From contig CM064571.1 in the NCBI GenBank assembly GCA_032716605.1, positions 13,547,262 to 13,611,261 on the forward strand: 64,000 bases of DNA, read 5' to 3'. Within the stretch, counting starts at the first letter, position 1, and every line of letters begins with the position of its first letter. A program made the translations under genes and the position numbers. Source of the stretch: Paralithodes platypus. Taxonomy: Eukaryota; Arthropoda; Malacostraca; Decapoda; Lithodidae. Shown here piece after piece: positions 10,315-20,902 of this stretch. The notes below the pieces were generated by a model, which was given only the letters and a program-made list of their open reading frames with translations, ran no database searches and had not been told where the DNA came from.

Positions 10315-12830
10315 TCATGTCCCATTTTGCAATGGAACCCTGTTCGCAGCTTTTTCTCTTCAGAGAGAACGATTTTAGTTTTTTTTACTCTCTTCTTCCT
10401 CCCGTTCCCCTAAGGTTGTCCTGTCTCCAGGAAACCTTTCGTCTTTCTTTCTTCCTCCGATTCCCTGTTCCCGGCTACCGTTTTTATAATCAGTTCTCCT
10501 CATTCCCTCTGTTTCCGACAGGACTTGTAGTCTCCTTCACCACTCTGGTTCCTTATGAAAGAGTGTTTCCTGCCCGTACTTCCCTCCCTTGCACCCTTTG
10601 TTAGGGTTGTCTCTTGGTCGATGGATTACGGTTGTTTTCTCTTTAAGTTTCCTCTCCTTCTGTTCTCGTCGATTTTAGGCTCTTTTACCCATGTTTTTAG
10701 CTCGGTGCTGCCTCCTCCGTTTGTATTGCTTGGTGTATTATAATTGTGGGCAACCACCACTGTGGGGTGATTCTGTCATTATCTCACGTGGTCGTGCATT
10801 AGTAGTCTGTCATTACTAGGAAGAACCTCTTTCCTGTCTCCTCCTTGAATACTTGGTTCCCTGACCGCAGTTGTGATGCTAGAACACGTTCTTTTTGTTC
10901 TTGTCCTTGATCTGCTTTGTGTTCCCCTTCCCTGTCTCTCTTCTTTCTCTCTTCTTTTTCATTGGTCTGTTTTGGGAGGATTCTCTCTACTAGCGACCAT
11001 TTCGCTGTTCTACTACTCGCCTCCACCATCCCCTATTCTCCTGTCCCCTGGTCCTCACTCGTTGGTGCTTCCAGCGTGCGGACTGGTCTACTTTTGCTTC
11101 ACACTATCTATCCCTTCCTTTTACCGCCGGCTGATTTTTCATCTGTCCAGAGATTTACCTAGCCTTTTTTTCTAGTCACCGTTTTGGGAGTGCTGGCCCT
11201 TAGTCTTCTATTCCGCCGACTGTACCCGTCCTTTTCACGTCTAAATGTGTTCCTTGGTGGTCCTCACGAACTGCTCCAAGGCTCTCCGCGTCAAAACGGG
11301 CCTTCTTAGGAAGAGCTGTTTCGGGGTCGTATACGGTTTACCTCCCGCTCATTTCGTTTCTTTTATACTTTTTCGTCAGGGCGTCTGGCCTTCCGCAGGC
11401 GTCGCACAGTCAGGTCTGCTAAACGTAAGAGTTGGGGGGGGTGTCCTATGTTTCCTCCATTATGTCCTTTACTCCTTGTTCAGGAGATCCGTCTGGAAGC
11501 GAATTCGCAAGATTTCCGGGCAGAGCGTTTACCTCCTCATTCTCCATGTGCTTCATGTTGATGGGGAGTCTGGTTGGCTGACCTCGGAGGCAGTGTCGCC
11601 GATCGTTTTGGTCTTTACTTTAGCGTCGGTCAGTAGTGGGCTCTCAGCTCGCCCCCCGGAATGTCATTCACTTAACACTTAAAAGTCGGCAGAGACCTGC
11701 CCTCGACTTCCTCCAGTTGTTTTCACTCTGTCTTCTTCGGCAGAGGTCCTTAACAACGCCCCGTGTTTCCCCCTTCCTGGGTGAGTATGTGCCTTCTCCT
11801 CCCGCTTCTTCTTCGGTGCCTGGTAAGGCTACTTCTGAGGGTCCTTGGAGGGCGTCCCATAATTGAATGCTTAAGCAGCGTTCCACTGAGGGCTTTGGTA
11901 TTTTTATTGGGCGGTTTTTTAAATAAAAAAGGTTTTGTACGTCCTGCGTGTTTTTTCCCCCATCCTGCATGGAGTATCTGCTCTTACGTATTCCTTTTCT
12001 TAAGCCTGGAAAGTCGGGTTTCTCGCCCCAAGACTATCGCCCTATTCGGCCCTGACGATTTGTGGATGCAAGCTCGGTTGTCGAACGGATGGTTAATGGT
12101 CCGCCTGACATAGCGTTGCTCGAGTCACGTCAGCTTTTTGTCTTCGAACCCGTTTGGTTTGGCGGCGGGCGCGGTCCGCTATCGCGACCCTATTACTTAG
12201 TTTGGAGACCTACGTTTTCGGGTCGGCTTTTGCTCAGCCATGAGTCAGTTCTGCGTGCTGGGCGGTCCGATACTCTTCTCTCTATTCCCGCCTCTACTAC
12301 TAGATTAGCCCAGCTATCTCTGCCTTCCTCCTGCTCGCTGGCAAACACTGTGGTCCTTCTCTTTCCTTCCCGCTAATAAGCCCTCCGCACTGTTAAGGCC
12401 TCCGTTTCTGCCTGGGCGAATAAACCCCTCTCACCGTGTTCGCCGTTGGAGACTGCGTACTGGCCCGACCTTCCGGCTAGGCCATACCATACTTACCACC
12501 TCTTTCCTCATGTCCCGCTCGCCTGCCAACCTCTTTGCTCCCGGTGTGGTTGTTCAGGTTTCTATTTCTCACATTTTCCTTGACTGTCCTCTCTTTTCTC
12601 GGACCGGCGCCGTTCTTATTCACTTTTGCTCTAAATTTTCCCTTGGTCGTCTTTCCCCCCCTTTTCCTTGTCTTGCCGATCTCCTCTCAGAGTCCCCCTT
12701 TCATTTTCCTTCTTTTTCTTTCCTTGACCACCGTTATGGCTTTCCTTTCCTCTCATCAGACTCCTTAACGATATTTAACCTTTCCCTTTCCTGCTAACTC
12801 TATCCGTTTCCTGCTTTAGTGCCATAATGG
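10315..12830 (+). pseudogene. LINE ORF2: endonuclease, RT start and C-terminal zinc region
   Basis: The reading must change frame many times. Recognisable pieces are ILQWN at 10325, a CLQETFRL segment near 10420, PGYRFYNQFSS-like residues near 10475, a GDFN..HPLWGD-like stretch near 10745, WKRIRKISGQ near 11490, FLKPGKSGFSPQDYRPI near 11998, and a mutated ERMVN segment near 12075. This is the standard order of an I/jockey ORF2 endonuclease and reverse transcriptase. After 12250 the sequence jumps to the C-terminal part, including VSISHIFLDCPLFSR near 12560. It is inactive beyond doubt. Family membership is firm; the clade (I versus jockey) is inferred. Confidence 0.75.
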
Positions 12831-12869
12831 CCTTTGTTGCCTGGTGCTTATGAAATTTTATTAGGGTTT

Positions 12870-15390
12870 ATGGTTATGGGCAAGCTGTTTGAACGGATGG
12901 TTAATGTCCGCCTGATGTGGGCTTCTCAAGTCACGTCAGCTTTTGTCTTTCGACCCAGTTTGGTTTTTTGGCATTCTGCTCTCGGGTCCGCTATCCGACC
13001 CTTTACTTTTATGGTGGTGAGACCTACGTTCGGTCCTGCTTTTTTGCTCCGTGCCATGAGTCAGTTCTTTGCTGTTTTCTTCGATCTCGAGAAGGGTGTA
13101 ACGACTACCGCGTGGAAACATCATATTTTATGCCAACTCTCGTTTCTGTTTTTCATGTTCCGGGGTAATATGGGCGTCTTTAGCCGTAATTTTCCTTTCT
13201 TCTTGTTCGTGTTTTCCTGTGTCCGGGTGAAACTCCTCGTTTTCTCGGATTATTCCCTCAGATAGAAGGTGTACCTCAGGGTTTTTCCTTTTTAAAGTAC
13301 TAATCCTCTTCTCCTCACTAGCCATTAATGGCATTATCTCATCCCTTTCGGCTACGGTCAGGGTCCCTCCTTATATGTCGAACGACTTTGCGACCACCAC
13401 TCCACACTAAAAAAACCTGCGGCTGGTTCCGATATTGTCTGCGTTACGCTCCTTAATCCAATTCAGCGATTGTGCTTCTAGCCTCGTCATGGGCCACTGC
13501 TCACAGGGTTTCCGTTTTTTCTACGACTAAATCTTGTGCTATGTCTTTCACCCGTCGTCCGCGCACGTTAATCCCCGCGTCCTTCCTTTGAAAACTGTAT
13601 GGTTCCGTTTTAACCTTATCGTCTCTTCGACTATCTTCTTGGTCTTTGTCTTTGATTTTCCCGTCTTAACTGGGCAGCTCCAATGTTTCCTTCTGTTAAG
13701 GTTGCTGCTTTTGCACCGCTTCGTCTCCCTCCTCCAGACCCTTGTCCCACCTCCACTTGGGGATGCGGACCGTGCTCTTCCTTTCTTCGCCTTCCACCGT
13801 TTTGCCCTTGTTCTTTCTAAACTCCGATTATGGTAGTGTCAGGTTTACTCATCAGCCTCCGACTCCATGTCCATCCATAAACTTTGCCCTCTGTTCACCA
13901 TTTCGGTTTTACGTCTTGCCTTGGGTGCTTTTCGCTCTTCCTACCCCTGTTGGAAAAGCCTTCTATGCTGTAATCCGGCCGTCCCTTCTTTGTAACCGAC
14001 GTCCCCCCCGTGGGGCCCTTCTCCGTCTCTCCGGTACTACGCCCGTCCCCAACGTTCGCTTCAGTTTCCTCCTTCCTTGCAGACCTATCTTCTTCTTACT
14101 GTTTCCTGTTCCGTCTCATTCTCCGCCGCCTTCGGCGCTTTCCTTTCCTTTCTCGTATGGATTCCTTACTTTTCCCTCATTCTTCGTTTTTCCCCCCTTC
14201 GCGGATGTTCTTTCCGCTCCGGCTCAGGTAAGTTGTCCCTCCTTGGCTCCTTCCTCCTCGATTTCCTGTGTGTCCCCTCTATTTTATTTTTCCTTGTTCT
14301 AAGTCCCTCTACCCCTCCACAGCCCTCAGTTCTTTGTTTCTCGTTTTCCTCCTTGTACACACTTACAACAGCATATCCTTCTTCTACCCCGTTTTTACAC
14401 ACCTGATGGGCTCCCGTTCTTCTTCGGGCTTCGGGTTTGCCATCCTTTTTCTCTTCCTCGTTCTTATCAATCAGTATTCTCTCCCGTTCTCCAGCTGATG
14501 TTCTGAAACTGCCGAACTTTACGCTATCTCTTTGCCGGTCCCGTCTCATGTGCTTCTTTCCTTCTTCCTCCTTTACTTCCTCCACTTTTTTTCTGAGCTC
14601 TTACAGTGCCCTTCTTCTCTTGCAGTCTTGTCCCTGCTGTTCCTTCCGTTGTTCTTGCCATCCACGATTGGCTGTTCAGTCTCTCTCCTCGGCAAAGTGT
14701 TGTCCGATTTTTTTTTGGTGCCTAGCCATGTTGGTTTCCCGTGGAAATGAGCAGGTTTGATGTCTCTCCTCCGCACTCGCAGACTCTGGCGGCGTTCCGA
14801 TCACGTCTCTCTCTATTCCCGCCTCTGACGAGTATCCAGCGATCTCTGTCCTTCCTCCTGTCTCGCTGGCAAACAATGTGGTTCTTCGCCTTTCCTCTAA
14901 GTAAGCTCCTCCCACTGTTAAGGCCTCCGTTTCTGCCTGGGCTGACCCCTCTCCCCGCGCGTTCGCCGTTTTGAGAACTGCGTTGGCCCGACTTTCCGGG
15001 CTATGCCATACCAGACTTACCCACTCTTGTTCCTTCCTCATGTCCTCTTCGCCTCCACCTCTTTGCTTCCGGTGTGGTGTTCAGGTTTCTATTTCTCACA
15101 TTTTCCTTGACTGGTCCTCTCTTTTCTTTCTTCGGCCCGTCGCCGTTCTTTTTCACTTTCTCTATTTTCCCTTGGTCGTCGTCCTTGTCTGGGTCTTGCC
15201 GATCTCCTCTCAGAGTCCCCTTTCTTTTCCGTTGACCCCGTAATGGCTTTCCTTTCCTCTCTCAGACTCCTTAACACCGATATTTAACTTCCTTTCCTTC
15301 TACTCTAAGAACTCTATCCGTTTCCTGCTTTAGTGCCATATGGCCTTTGTTTGCCTGGGTGCTAGAAATTTATTAATGTTATGTTATGCA
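12870..15390 (+). pseudogene. Second, 5'-truncated copy of the pyrimidine-rich LINE
   Basis: It begins abruptly at the RT segment KLFERMVNVRLMW (12885), directly after the 3' end of the first copy. It continues with an FDLEK segment near 13080, an EGVPQG-like stretch near 13266 and a YVDD-like site near 13370 that is disrupted by one base. It ends with the C-terminal region at 14800-15390, which is closely similar to 12280-12830 (for example ctgttaaggcctccgtttct in both). The middle part is frame-broken throughout. Confidence 0.75.
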
Positions 15391-15889
15391 AGCTGGTGGT
15401 TGAACGGATGGTTAATGTCCGCCTGATGTGGCTTTAACAAGTCACGTCAGCTTTTGTCTTCGACCCAGTTTGGTTTTCGGCGTGGCTTCGGTCCGCTATC
15501 GACCCGTTTAACTTAGTGGTAGAGACCCTACGTTCGGTCTCCTTTTGCTCGCCATGAGTCAGTTCTTGCTGTTTCCCTTCGTATCTCCGAGAAGGCGTAC
15601 GACGCCGCGTGGAAACATCATATTGGTATGCCAACTCCGTTCTTTTCATGTCCGTGGTAATATGGGCGTCCTTTATCCTTAATTGTGCCTTTCTTCCTTC
15701 TTCTTCTCGGTTCTTTTCCATGTCCGGGTTAATTCCTCGTTTTTCTCGGTCTTCCCTTCAGATAGAAGGAGTACCTCAGGGTTCCGTTTTAAGTACTATC
15801 ACCTCTTTCCCTCATAGCCATTACTGGCATTATCTCTTCCCTTCCGGCTACTGTCAGGTCCTCCTTATATGTCGACGACTTTGCGATCT
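15391..15889 (+). pseudogene. Third partial copy of the pyrimidine-rich LINE, cut by the gap
   Basis: It starts at the same RT position (VERMVN, about 15400) as the second copy and runs through EGVPQGSVLSTI near 15768 to LYVDDFAI at about 15865-15888, an intact catalytic YVDD. The assembly gap then interrupts it. The identical left boundary of copies two and three points to tandem duplication of a ~2.5-kb unit rather than two independent truncations. Confidence 0.75.
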
Positions 15890-15989
15890 NNNNNNNNNNN
15901 NNNNNNNNNNNNNNNNNNNNNNNNNNNNNNNNNNNNNNNNNNNNNNNNNNNNNNNNNNNNNNNNNNNNNNNNNNNNNNNNNNNNNNNNN
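15890..15989. other. Assembly gap (100 N)
   Basis: A run of exactly 100 N. A round number usually marks a scaffold gap of unknown true size. It falls inside a tandem LINE array, where assembly is expected to fail. Confidence 0.98.
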
Positions 15990-16193
15990 GTGTGGTAGTA
16001 CGTCCTTTAGCGTCCTGAGCATGGTTTTCACATGCTTGCACCCAGTCAGGGGACATCCTGACGACGTATACAGACTAAACACACTTAACAAAGCCACTCC
16101 AACACCTTCCTCTCTCTCCAACACCCCTTCTTCCCTCTCAACACTCTTTAAGTTCTCTGAGCTAGCCTAGGCCTATACAAGATATAGCCGATA

Positions 16194-16612
16194 CGGTCAA
16201 TATACAGGAGGCGCTACAATATAGGTAGCAAAATTCTAATGGTAGTTTTGGGGTCCTATCATCATATGCTTCATTTCTATATACTTTTTATCCCCGGGAA
16301 AAAAACAAAAAATCTTGGGTTTTTTATTTTTTTCTTGATTTATTTTTATTTTTTTATTAACCTAACCAAAAAACCTAACCTAACCTAACCTAAATGTATT
16401 TGGGGGGCTATTAGGTTAAGTTTGGTTAGGTTTTTTGGTTAGGTTAATGACCAAAAAAAAAATCCCAAGAAAATAAATGAAAAATCCCGAGATTTTTTGT
16501 TTTTTTCCCCGGGGATAAAAAGTATATAGAAATGAAGCATATGATGATAGGAACCCAAAACTACCATTATAATTTTGCTACCTATATTGTAGCGCCTCCT
16601 GTATATTGACCG
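16194..16612. mobile_element. Nested palindromic element with telomere-like core
   Basis: Left end CGGTCAATATACAGGAGGCG and right end CGCCTCCTGTATATTGACCG are perfect inverted repeats. Pairing continues inward with few mismatches for about 180 bp per arm. The 419-bp element is AT-rich towards the centre and codes for nothing. Confidence 0.82.
16365..16446. repeat. Telomere-like CCTAA/TTAGG repeats
   Basis: Around 16365-16395 the plus strand reads cctaacc, aacctaac and cctaacctaa. Around 16410-16446 it reads ttaggtt, ggttagg and ggttaggtta. TTAGG is the ancestral arthropod telomere repeat. Here short runs sit in opposite orientation at the centre of a palindrome, so they are interstitial rather than a chromosome end. 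Confidence 0.6.
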
Positions 16613-17059
16613 CCGAGACAAATGGCATGGACAGTCCTGTATAGAATCGTAAGATTCAGAGTCGTAAAGATTCCAGGACGAGCTCAATAGCGGTGGATCC
16701 CCAGATCGACCGTGGTGATTGTCCACCTAAACATCTACAAAAGTACAAAGTGAACAGAGCCCAAGTTTTTAGTCGGTGGCCGGCCTCTTGCAAACCCCAG
16801 GGGCCAGGACCGTTCTGCCAGTGGTAGTGGCTTGTAAACAGAACTGCTTTGTTACCATGGTAACTAGGTCAGGTGAAGGCATTGAGGGATAAGCCTTTAC
16901 AACCGCAACTCTTATCTAGTTTCCGAAGTGTTGGAGAGAGAAGCTGTTGGAGTGGCTTTGTTGTGTGTTATTATGTCTGTATACGTCGTCGAGGTGACCC
17001 CTGACTGAGTGCGAGCATATGAAATACCTGAAGACGTACTACCACACCTACTAAATATA

Positions 17060-17125
17060 GTATGTCTGCCTTGGCTGGGATTGAACCCAGGTCAAGCTCA
17101 TCTGGTTAACTCACCTGGTGGGTTT
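17060..17125 (-). other. tRNA-like segment, probable SINE head
   Basis: On the minus strand the segment GGGTTCAATCCCAGCC fits a Pol III B box, and a weak A-box-like stretch (gagttaaccagatgagc) precedes it by about 10 bp. That spacing is too short for a normal tRNA gene and no cloverleaf can be drawn, so a decayed tRNA-derived SINE is more likely. Confidence 0.35.
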
Positions 17126-17858
17126 CCCCGGCCCTAGCCTACTAGAGAAGGAGGATCACGGAAGCCATAAACTGCTGATGCGCCAGCCCACAAAGGGTAG
17201 TAGGAGAGGGTATAACAAAAGGAAGATGGGCTCTGGAAAGTGCATCACATGCAGCTATTAAGGAAAGGAAAAAGAAGGGCAAAAGGGGGAGGGGGAGGGC
17301 ATCGCTGAACATGTCAACAAAGAGTGTATGATTAGTATTAGGTCTCAGTGCTATAAATGTCAAGTGTAGTACGACTGGAAAATATCACCCAAATAATTAT
17401 ATAAAGCAGTCTTAACACTAGATTAGCGGGCTAGCGGTTTATTTATATGTACCGCCCAGCGGGGTGTTTTTAGCCAAAATAGGGCTGTTTAAGTGATCAT
17501 TTTCATGCTTAAATAAGACCCAGAGCGTAAAACAAGTATCTATCCCTGAAAGGGTATAAACAGAGCTTTCCAATGACACCATAACGATCCTTTTACGATG
17601 GCTAGTTTTCTTGCAACAACCGTGCAATGCAAGTGCAAAAAGCTGTAATTCGGCACTTTCCCCATACAATTCCGTATATAGCGAGTGAGAGAGGGAGGGA
17701 GGAGGTGGGATTCGTGTCAGTAGGTTCGCCGCGGTGGTCTGGAGCAGTCATACGCTCGCTACTCTCCTGCCACCACTTGTCTCTCTCTCTCAGCAACATT
17801 ACGTGCTGAAATTGCCACACGACCTATGGCGAGCGCCGCCAGATAGTCCAGATTTATT
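17126..17858. other. Intergenic, no gene recognised
   Basis: Several short frames exist on both strands but none has a recognisable motif. A gag-rich tract lies near 17685-17705. Confidence 0.5.
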
Positions 17859-18330
17859 ATACTCGACTTATGTTGCGCCCCGGGGCGACAGTTAGGGGTA
17901 AATGAGGCCAGGTATGTAATAGACACCATGAGGGCTGAGGGTAGAGAGTTCCAGAGAGACACACATCTATGACTAAAGAATCTTTGTCTTACCTCGGGGT
18001 GACATCTTGTATGGGCAATTTTGAATTGGTGGCCTCTGGTACCAGGGTGAGACGGTCGGGCAAAAAGGTCACCAGGGGACAGAGTGGAATTACCAGGGAA
18101 GATTAGCCAATATTTGATCAGGTAATGCCGGAGCAATCTTCCCTGAACCGAGTATAGATTAAGGATTTCAGTCTATCAGAATAGGTCAAATTCTCCCTAC
18201 CCCTGATGCATTTAGTCCAACGTCTCTGTAGGCCTACAGATTCAAGTAGCTTCAAATCTCCTATATAGCCCAGGCTCCACAGAGAAGAGGAGTAATCACA
18301 TGTTGGGCTAAAGCAAGGGTGTCTGATGTC
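17859..18330 (-). pseudogene. LINE ORF2 C-terminal remnant
   Basis: Read on the minus strand, the segment gives a LRHYLIKYWLIFPGN stretch, the SHPGTRGHQFKIAHTRC motif, then RFFSHRCVSLWNSLPS, the characteristic C-terminal thumb of CR1/RTE-like non-LTR retrotransposons. Upstream pieces (LQRRW, LTYSDRLKSLNLYS) extend it to about 18330. Everything 5' of the thumb is missing. Confidence 0.75.
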
Positions 18331-18369
18331 CCCAGGTGTTGTTCAATATATATATGGATAGAGTCATGA

Positions 18370-18640
18370 GAGAAATTCAAGGTAGCTCAAAAATAAGCTA
18401 GAGGGCCAGGCGATGCAAAACAGAGCTGCAAGATGGACCAGATTTGATTACAGACACACTACATCTGTCACAAGACATTAGATAGCTAGACTCACTTTCA
18501 AAAAGAAGACAAATACACAGACAGCAAATGTTATATAAAATCACTAACAACTTAGTAGACATAGACAATTTAAAGCTATAATTAAGGATGGGAACTCGAA
18601 AATAAATAAAATAATCACAGGAATCCGAGGATTACTAAGA
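18370..18640 (+). pseudogene. LINE C-terminal remnant, opposite strand
   Basis: A plus-strand reading KLEGQAMQNRAARW followed by TTSVTRH and ITNNLVDID-like residues matches the C-terminal region after the reverse transcriptase in CR1-like elements (typical 'LE.VQ.RAARW...TSSVT'). In-frame stops are present. It is only a short 3' piece, facing the preceding LINE remnant. Confidence 0.6.
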
Positions 18641-19506
18641 GTTAAATTATATAATAAAATTGAGTAGGTTGATAATAGGAAATTCAAGCAAATTGAACGA
18701 AAAGGGGCGAAACTATATTGAAAAACAACAATAGTGTAGAACAGGTTCGCACTATAGTGAAATGGGGTAGCGGAAATATCTGTTTATGTGTGCCATTTCT
18801 GTTACAATTAAGTATTCCAATGTTTACAGTGTAGTAAGCCTGTAATCTGTGAGAAACCAACCTTTGACCGAACATTTTTTCTACCGAAAAAATGTACATG
18901 TTTAGATTGAAGTGGGTCTAAGGGGCCTTTTTGAGTTTGAAAGAGGTCTAGGGAGGTGGGTTTATATTTTCTCATTAGTCTAGGGGTTATACTATAATAT
19001 ATTGCCCGAAAATGGAAAATAAATCAAAACCATCAATAATATTTAAACACAATAATAATAACCCCCGAAGCGTTGCATCAGATGGTGTTCTGTCAAACAT
19101 GACTAACAGCTTTTTGTGCAGGCAGTTTTCCAGTACAAATAAGTTCTTAGCTTATCATAACCACTTTAGTAAGATGACATCATAGCTTAATTTATTCTGT
19201 TTATCATTAGTTGGTTTTCTTCAACTTAAGAAGGACCTATGGGTGACAAAAAGGTTAATTGAGTTTTAACTTTGTTGTGACCAGAGGCTCTTCCCAACTT
19301 GAATACGATCGTCTAATGAAAGTCAGAACAAAAATAAACACACCAAAGTTTATGCACCTACAGAGTGGCACTTTTTCTTATAGAAACACAGAATTATACG
19401 AGTGGTGGAACAATATGATTAAAACTATAAAGTGTGTCTACTTCATCGAATCTAAATTATCCTCACCCTCATCTGACTCATCCTCTTCTGAATAATCCTC
19501 ATCTGA
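18641..19506. other. Intergenic, no gene recognised
   Basis: AT-rich. One 78-codon plus-strand frame at 19259-19495 overlaps the end of the kinase gene's 3' flank and shows no recognisable motif. Confidence 0.5.
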
Positions 19507-20792
19507 CTAATCCTCATCTGACTCCTCATCAGAGTCGGTGAACCCTTCCAGTGACCGCTGAAGGTACAGGAGGGATGGCAGTATGGTAGTCAACCTAGTG
19601 ATTACTTCTGTAATAGTTAGTCGGTCCTCCTGTTGGTACTCTACCATGTCAGCCACAAGTTCCTCCAGTCCCTCCGGCCAAGCACTTAGTCGTCCAGCCT
19701 TCATCTGTTTCACGACCAGTTTTTCAAACATAATACCAAGAGAAAAAATGTCACTAGCAAAAGATGCCCTCTGTTATAGAACAATTCAGGTGCGTACCAC
19801 TTATAATTAATGTATCTAGTGACATCATTGTTCCTTGTACGTTCAACCTGATCTACTAGTGCCCCCAATCCAAAGTCAATCAAGGCGGATTCAACCTCGC
19901 CATGATCAGCCATAGGAATCTTGACAAGTACATTGTCTGATTTGATATCATTATGTAGAACCCCTGCTTCGTGTACCTGCTGTAAGCTGCGTGCCAGTGC
20001 CAAGAACACTTCTACCAACCCTCGAGCAGTAAGACGGTTATATACACTCTGTAGAGTCTTGCCCTCCACACAAGACAGGAAGAGACAAGGGCGGTCACAG
20101 CAGTTGGCATGCAAGACTGGGGAGCCTCCAGCACCCTGCAAATGATCTAGCAATACAGCCTCACGCCAGAAAGCCTGCAACATTGTACGATCTACTCTCT
20201 TACCCAGTTTGCATACTAGATATTTACCTTTGTGCCGAAACAGAAATGTTTCACAAGAGCCACCAGAGCTAAGAAAACACTTAGAAACCAGATGTGGTTT
20301 TAGCAGTTTATAAGAAAAGGTACAGCTTGGAAGCTGATTCGGCAGTATACGCTTGTGAGAAGATGGTTTATCAGGAGGGTCAATGAAGAAATCTAGACAG
20401 GCTAGGACGTGAGCCAAATGAGGCCTGCCACATCCTTGGTACTCTGCACTGTTGGCCATCCATTGGCAGAATTCCTGGAGTCCAGTAGGATAGCAGGAAA
20501 CCAAAGACTTCTGCATCAAAACCTCCCAAGTGTGGAGGAATGCGCGACCAAGTGACCTAATATCAGCATCAGAACGAGTGCATGTGTTGCCGACCTGATC
20601 GTTGACAGCGAGGGGTGTGATGGACATGACTATCTTAGCATTGTGACCCGCTGTGTAAACTACCTCTGAAGTGATATCGTTGAGTAGGTGGCCATTTCGG
20701 TGTAGTGCAGCTAGACCCAATACAGTAGCCCTCAGCTCCCGCAGCCAGGGAACCGTCTTATACATAACCTTGTTGGTCATTATGCTCAACAA
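19507..20792 (-). CDS. Protein kinase with upstream degenerate kinase lobe; one frameshift
   Basis: This is an intronless minus-strand gene. From residue ~165 it encodes a complete Ser/Thr-type kinase domain: a degenerate Gly loop (SSGGSCETF), YLVCKLGKR with the ATP-binding Lys near 193, an alpha-C Glu in FWREAVLL, catalytic loop HNDIKSDNVLV near 279, IDFGLGALV near 306, and YAPELF. Asp, Lys, Asn and DFG are all present, so it should be active if intact. Residues 1-150 resemble a second, decayed C-lobe (LAALHRNGHLLNDI, later DIRSLGRAF), giving a pseudokinase-kinase layout. The frame breaks after YAPELFYNRG: one base in a GGG run (about 19766-19772) shifts it, and the expected SDIFSLG continuation lies in the next frame, running to 19507 with an acidic tail. 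The break is an assembly error or a recent mutation. Substrate and pathway are unknown. The lack of introns leaves a retrocopy or a viral origin open. Confidence 0.72.
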
Positions 20793-20814
20793 TCAATTGT
20801 GTAGGCTAGTATAT

Positions 20815-20902
20815 ATCGTTAATTATTACGTTATATGATTAACTACGAAAAGTAGCTTCTAACTATTACGTTATATGATTAATTACGAAAAGAAGCTTCG
20901 AG
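20815..20902. repeat. Direct duplication of ~42 bp upstream of the kinase gene
   Basis: Two copies of attacgttatatgattaa followed by tacgaaaag.agcttc lie head to tail, just upstream of the kinase start on its promoter side. A role in regulation is possible but cannot be read from the sequence. Confidence 0.75.

Larger units (their letters stand above)
7073..12830 (+). mobile_element. Pyrimidine-rich I/jockey-type LINE, near full length but decayed
   Basis: The 5' region (ggagccaccttgtcgtggtg) is followed by a gag-like ORF1 and an ORF2 with endonuclease, reverse transcriptase start and C-terminal region, all on the plus strand. The end near 12830 matches the end near 15360 (ctttagtgccata, then tggcctttgttgcctgg), so the 3' boundary is supported by two copies. 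The plus strand is extremely rich in C and T over the whole 5.7 kb. A large part of the palm and connection region is missing between about 12250 and 12290 compared with the next copy. Confidence 0.78.
15990..17056. mobile_element. Inverted-repeat element with ~150-bp arms
   Basis: The left arm (15990-16140) begins gtgtggtagtacgtc and contains gacgacgtatacagac and aacaaagccactccaacac. The right arm (about 16920-17056) is its imperfect reverse complement, ending gacgtactaccacac. The left tip may be hidden in the gap. The interior holds a second palindrome (16194-16612) and no gene. It is probably a non-autonomous DNA transposon. Confidence 0.65.

Noticed and set aside
9454..10378. Pro/Ser/Leu/Phe-rich proteins of 150-270 residues
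   Set aside because: Open only because the pyrimidine-rich strand has few stop codons. They overlap in several frames and lie in a decayed LINE.
16365..16446. Chromosome end
   Set aside because: Only a few repeat units, in both orientations, inside a palindromic element with unique sequence on both sides.
17060..17125. Functional tRNA gene on the minus strand
   Set aside because: The A-B box distance is too short and no cloverleaf forms.
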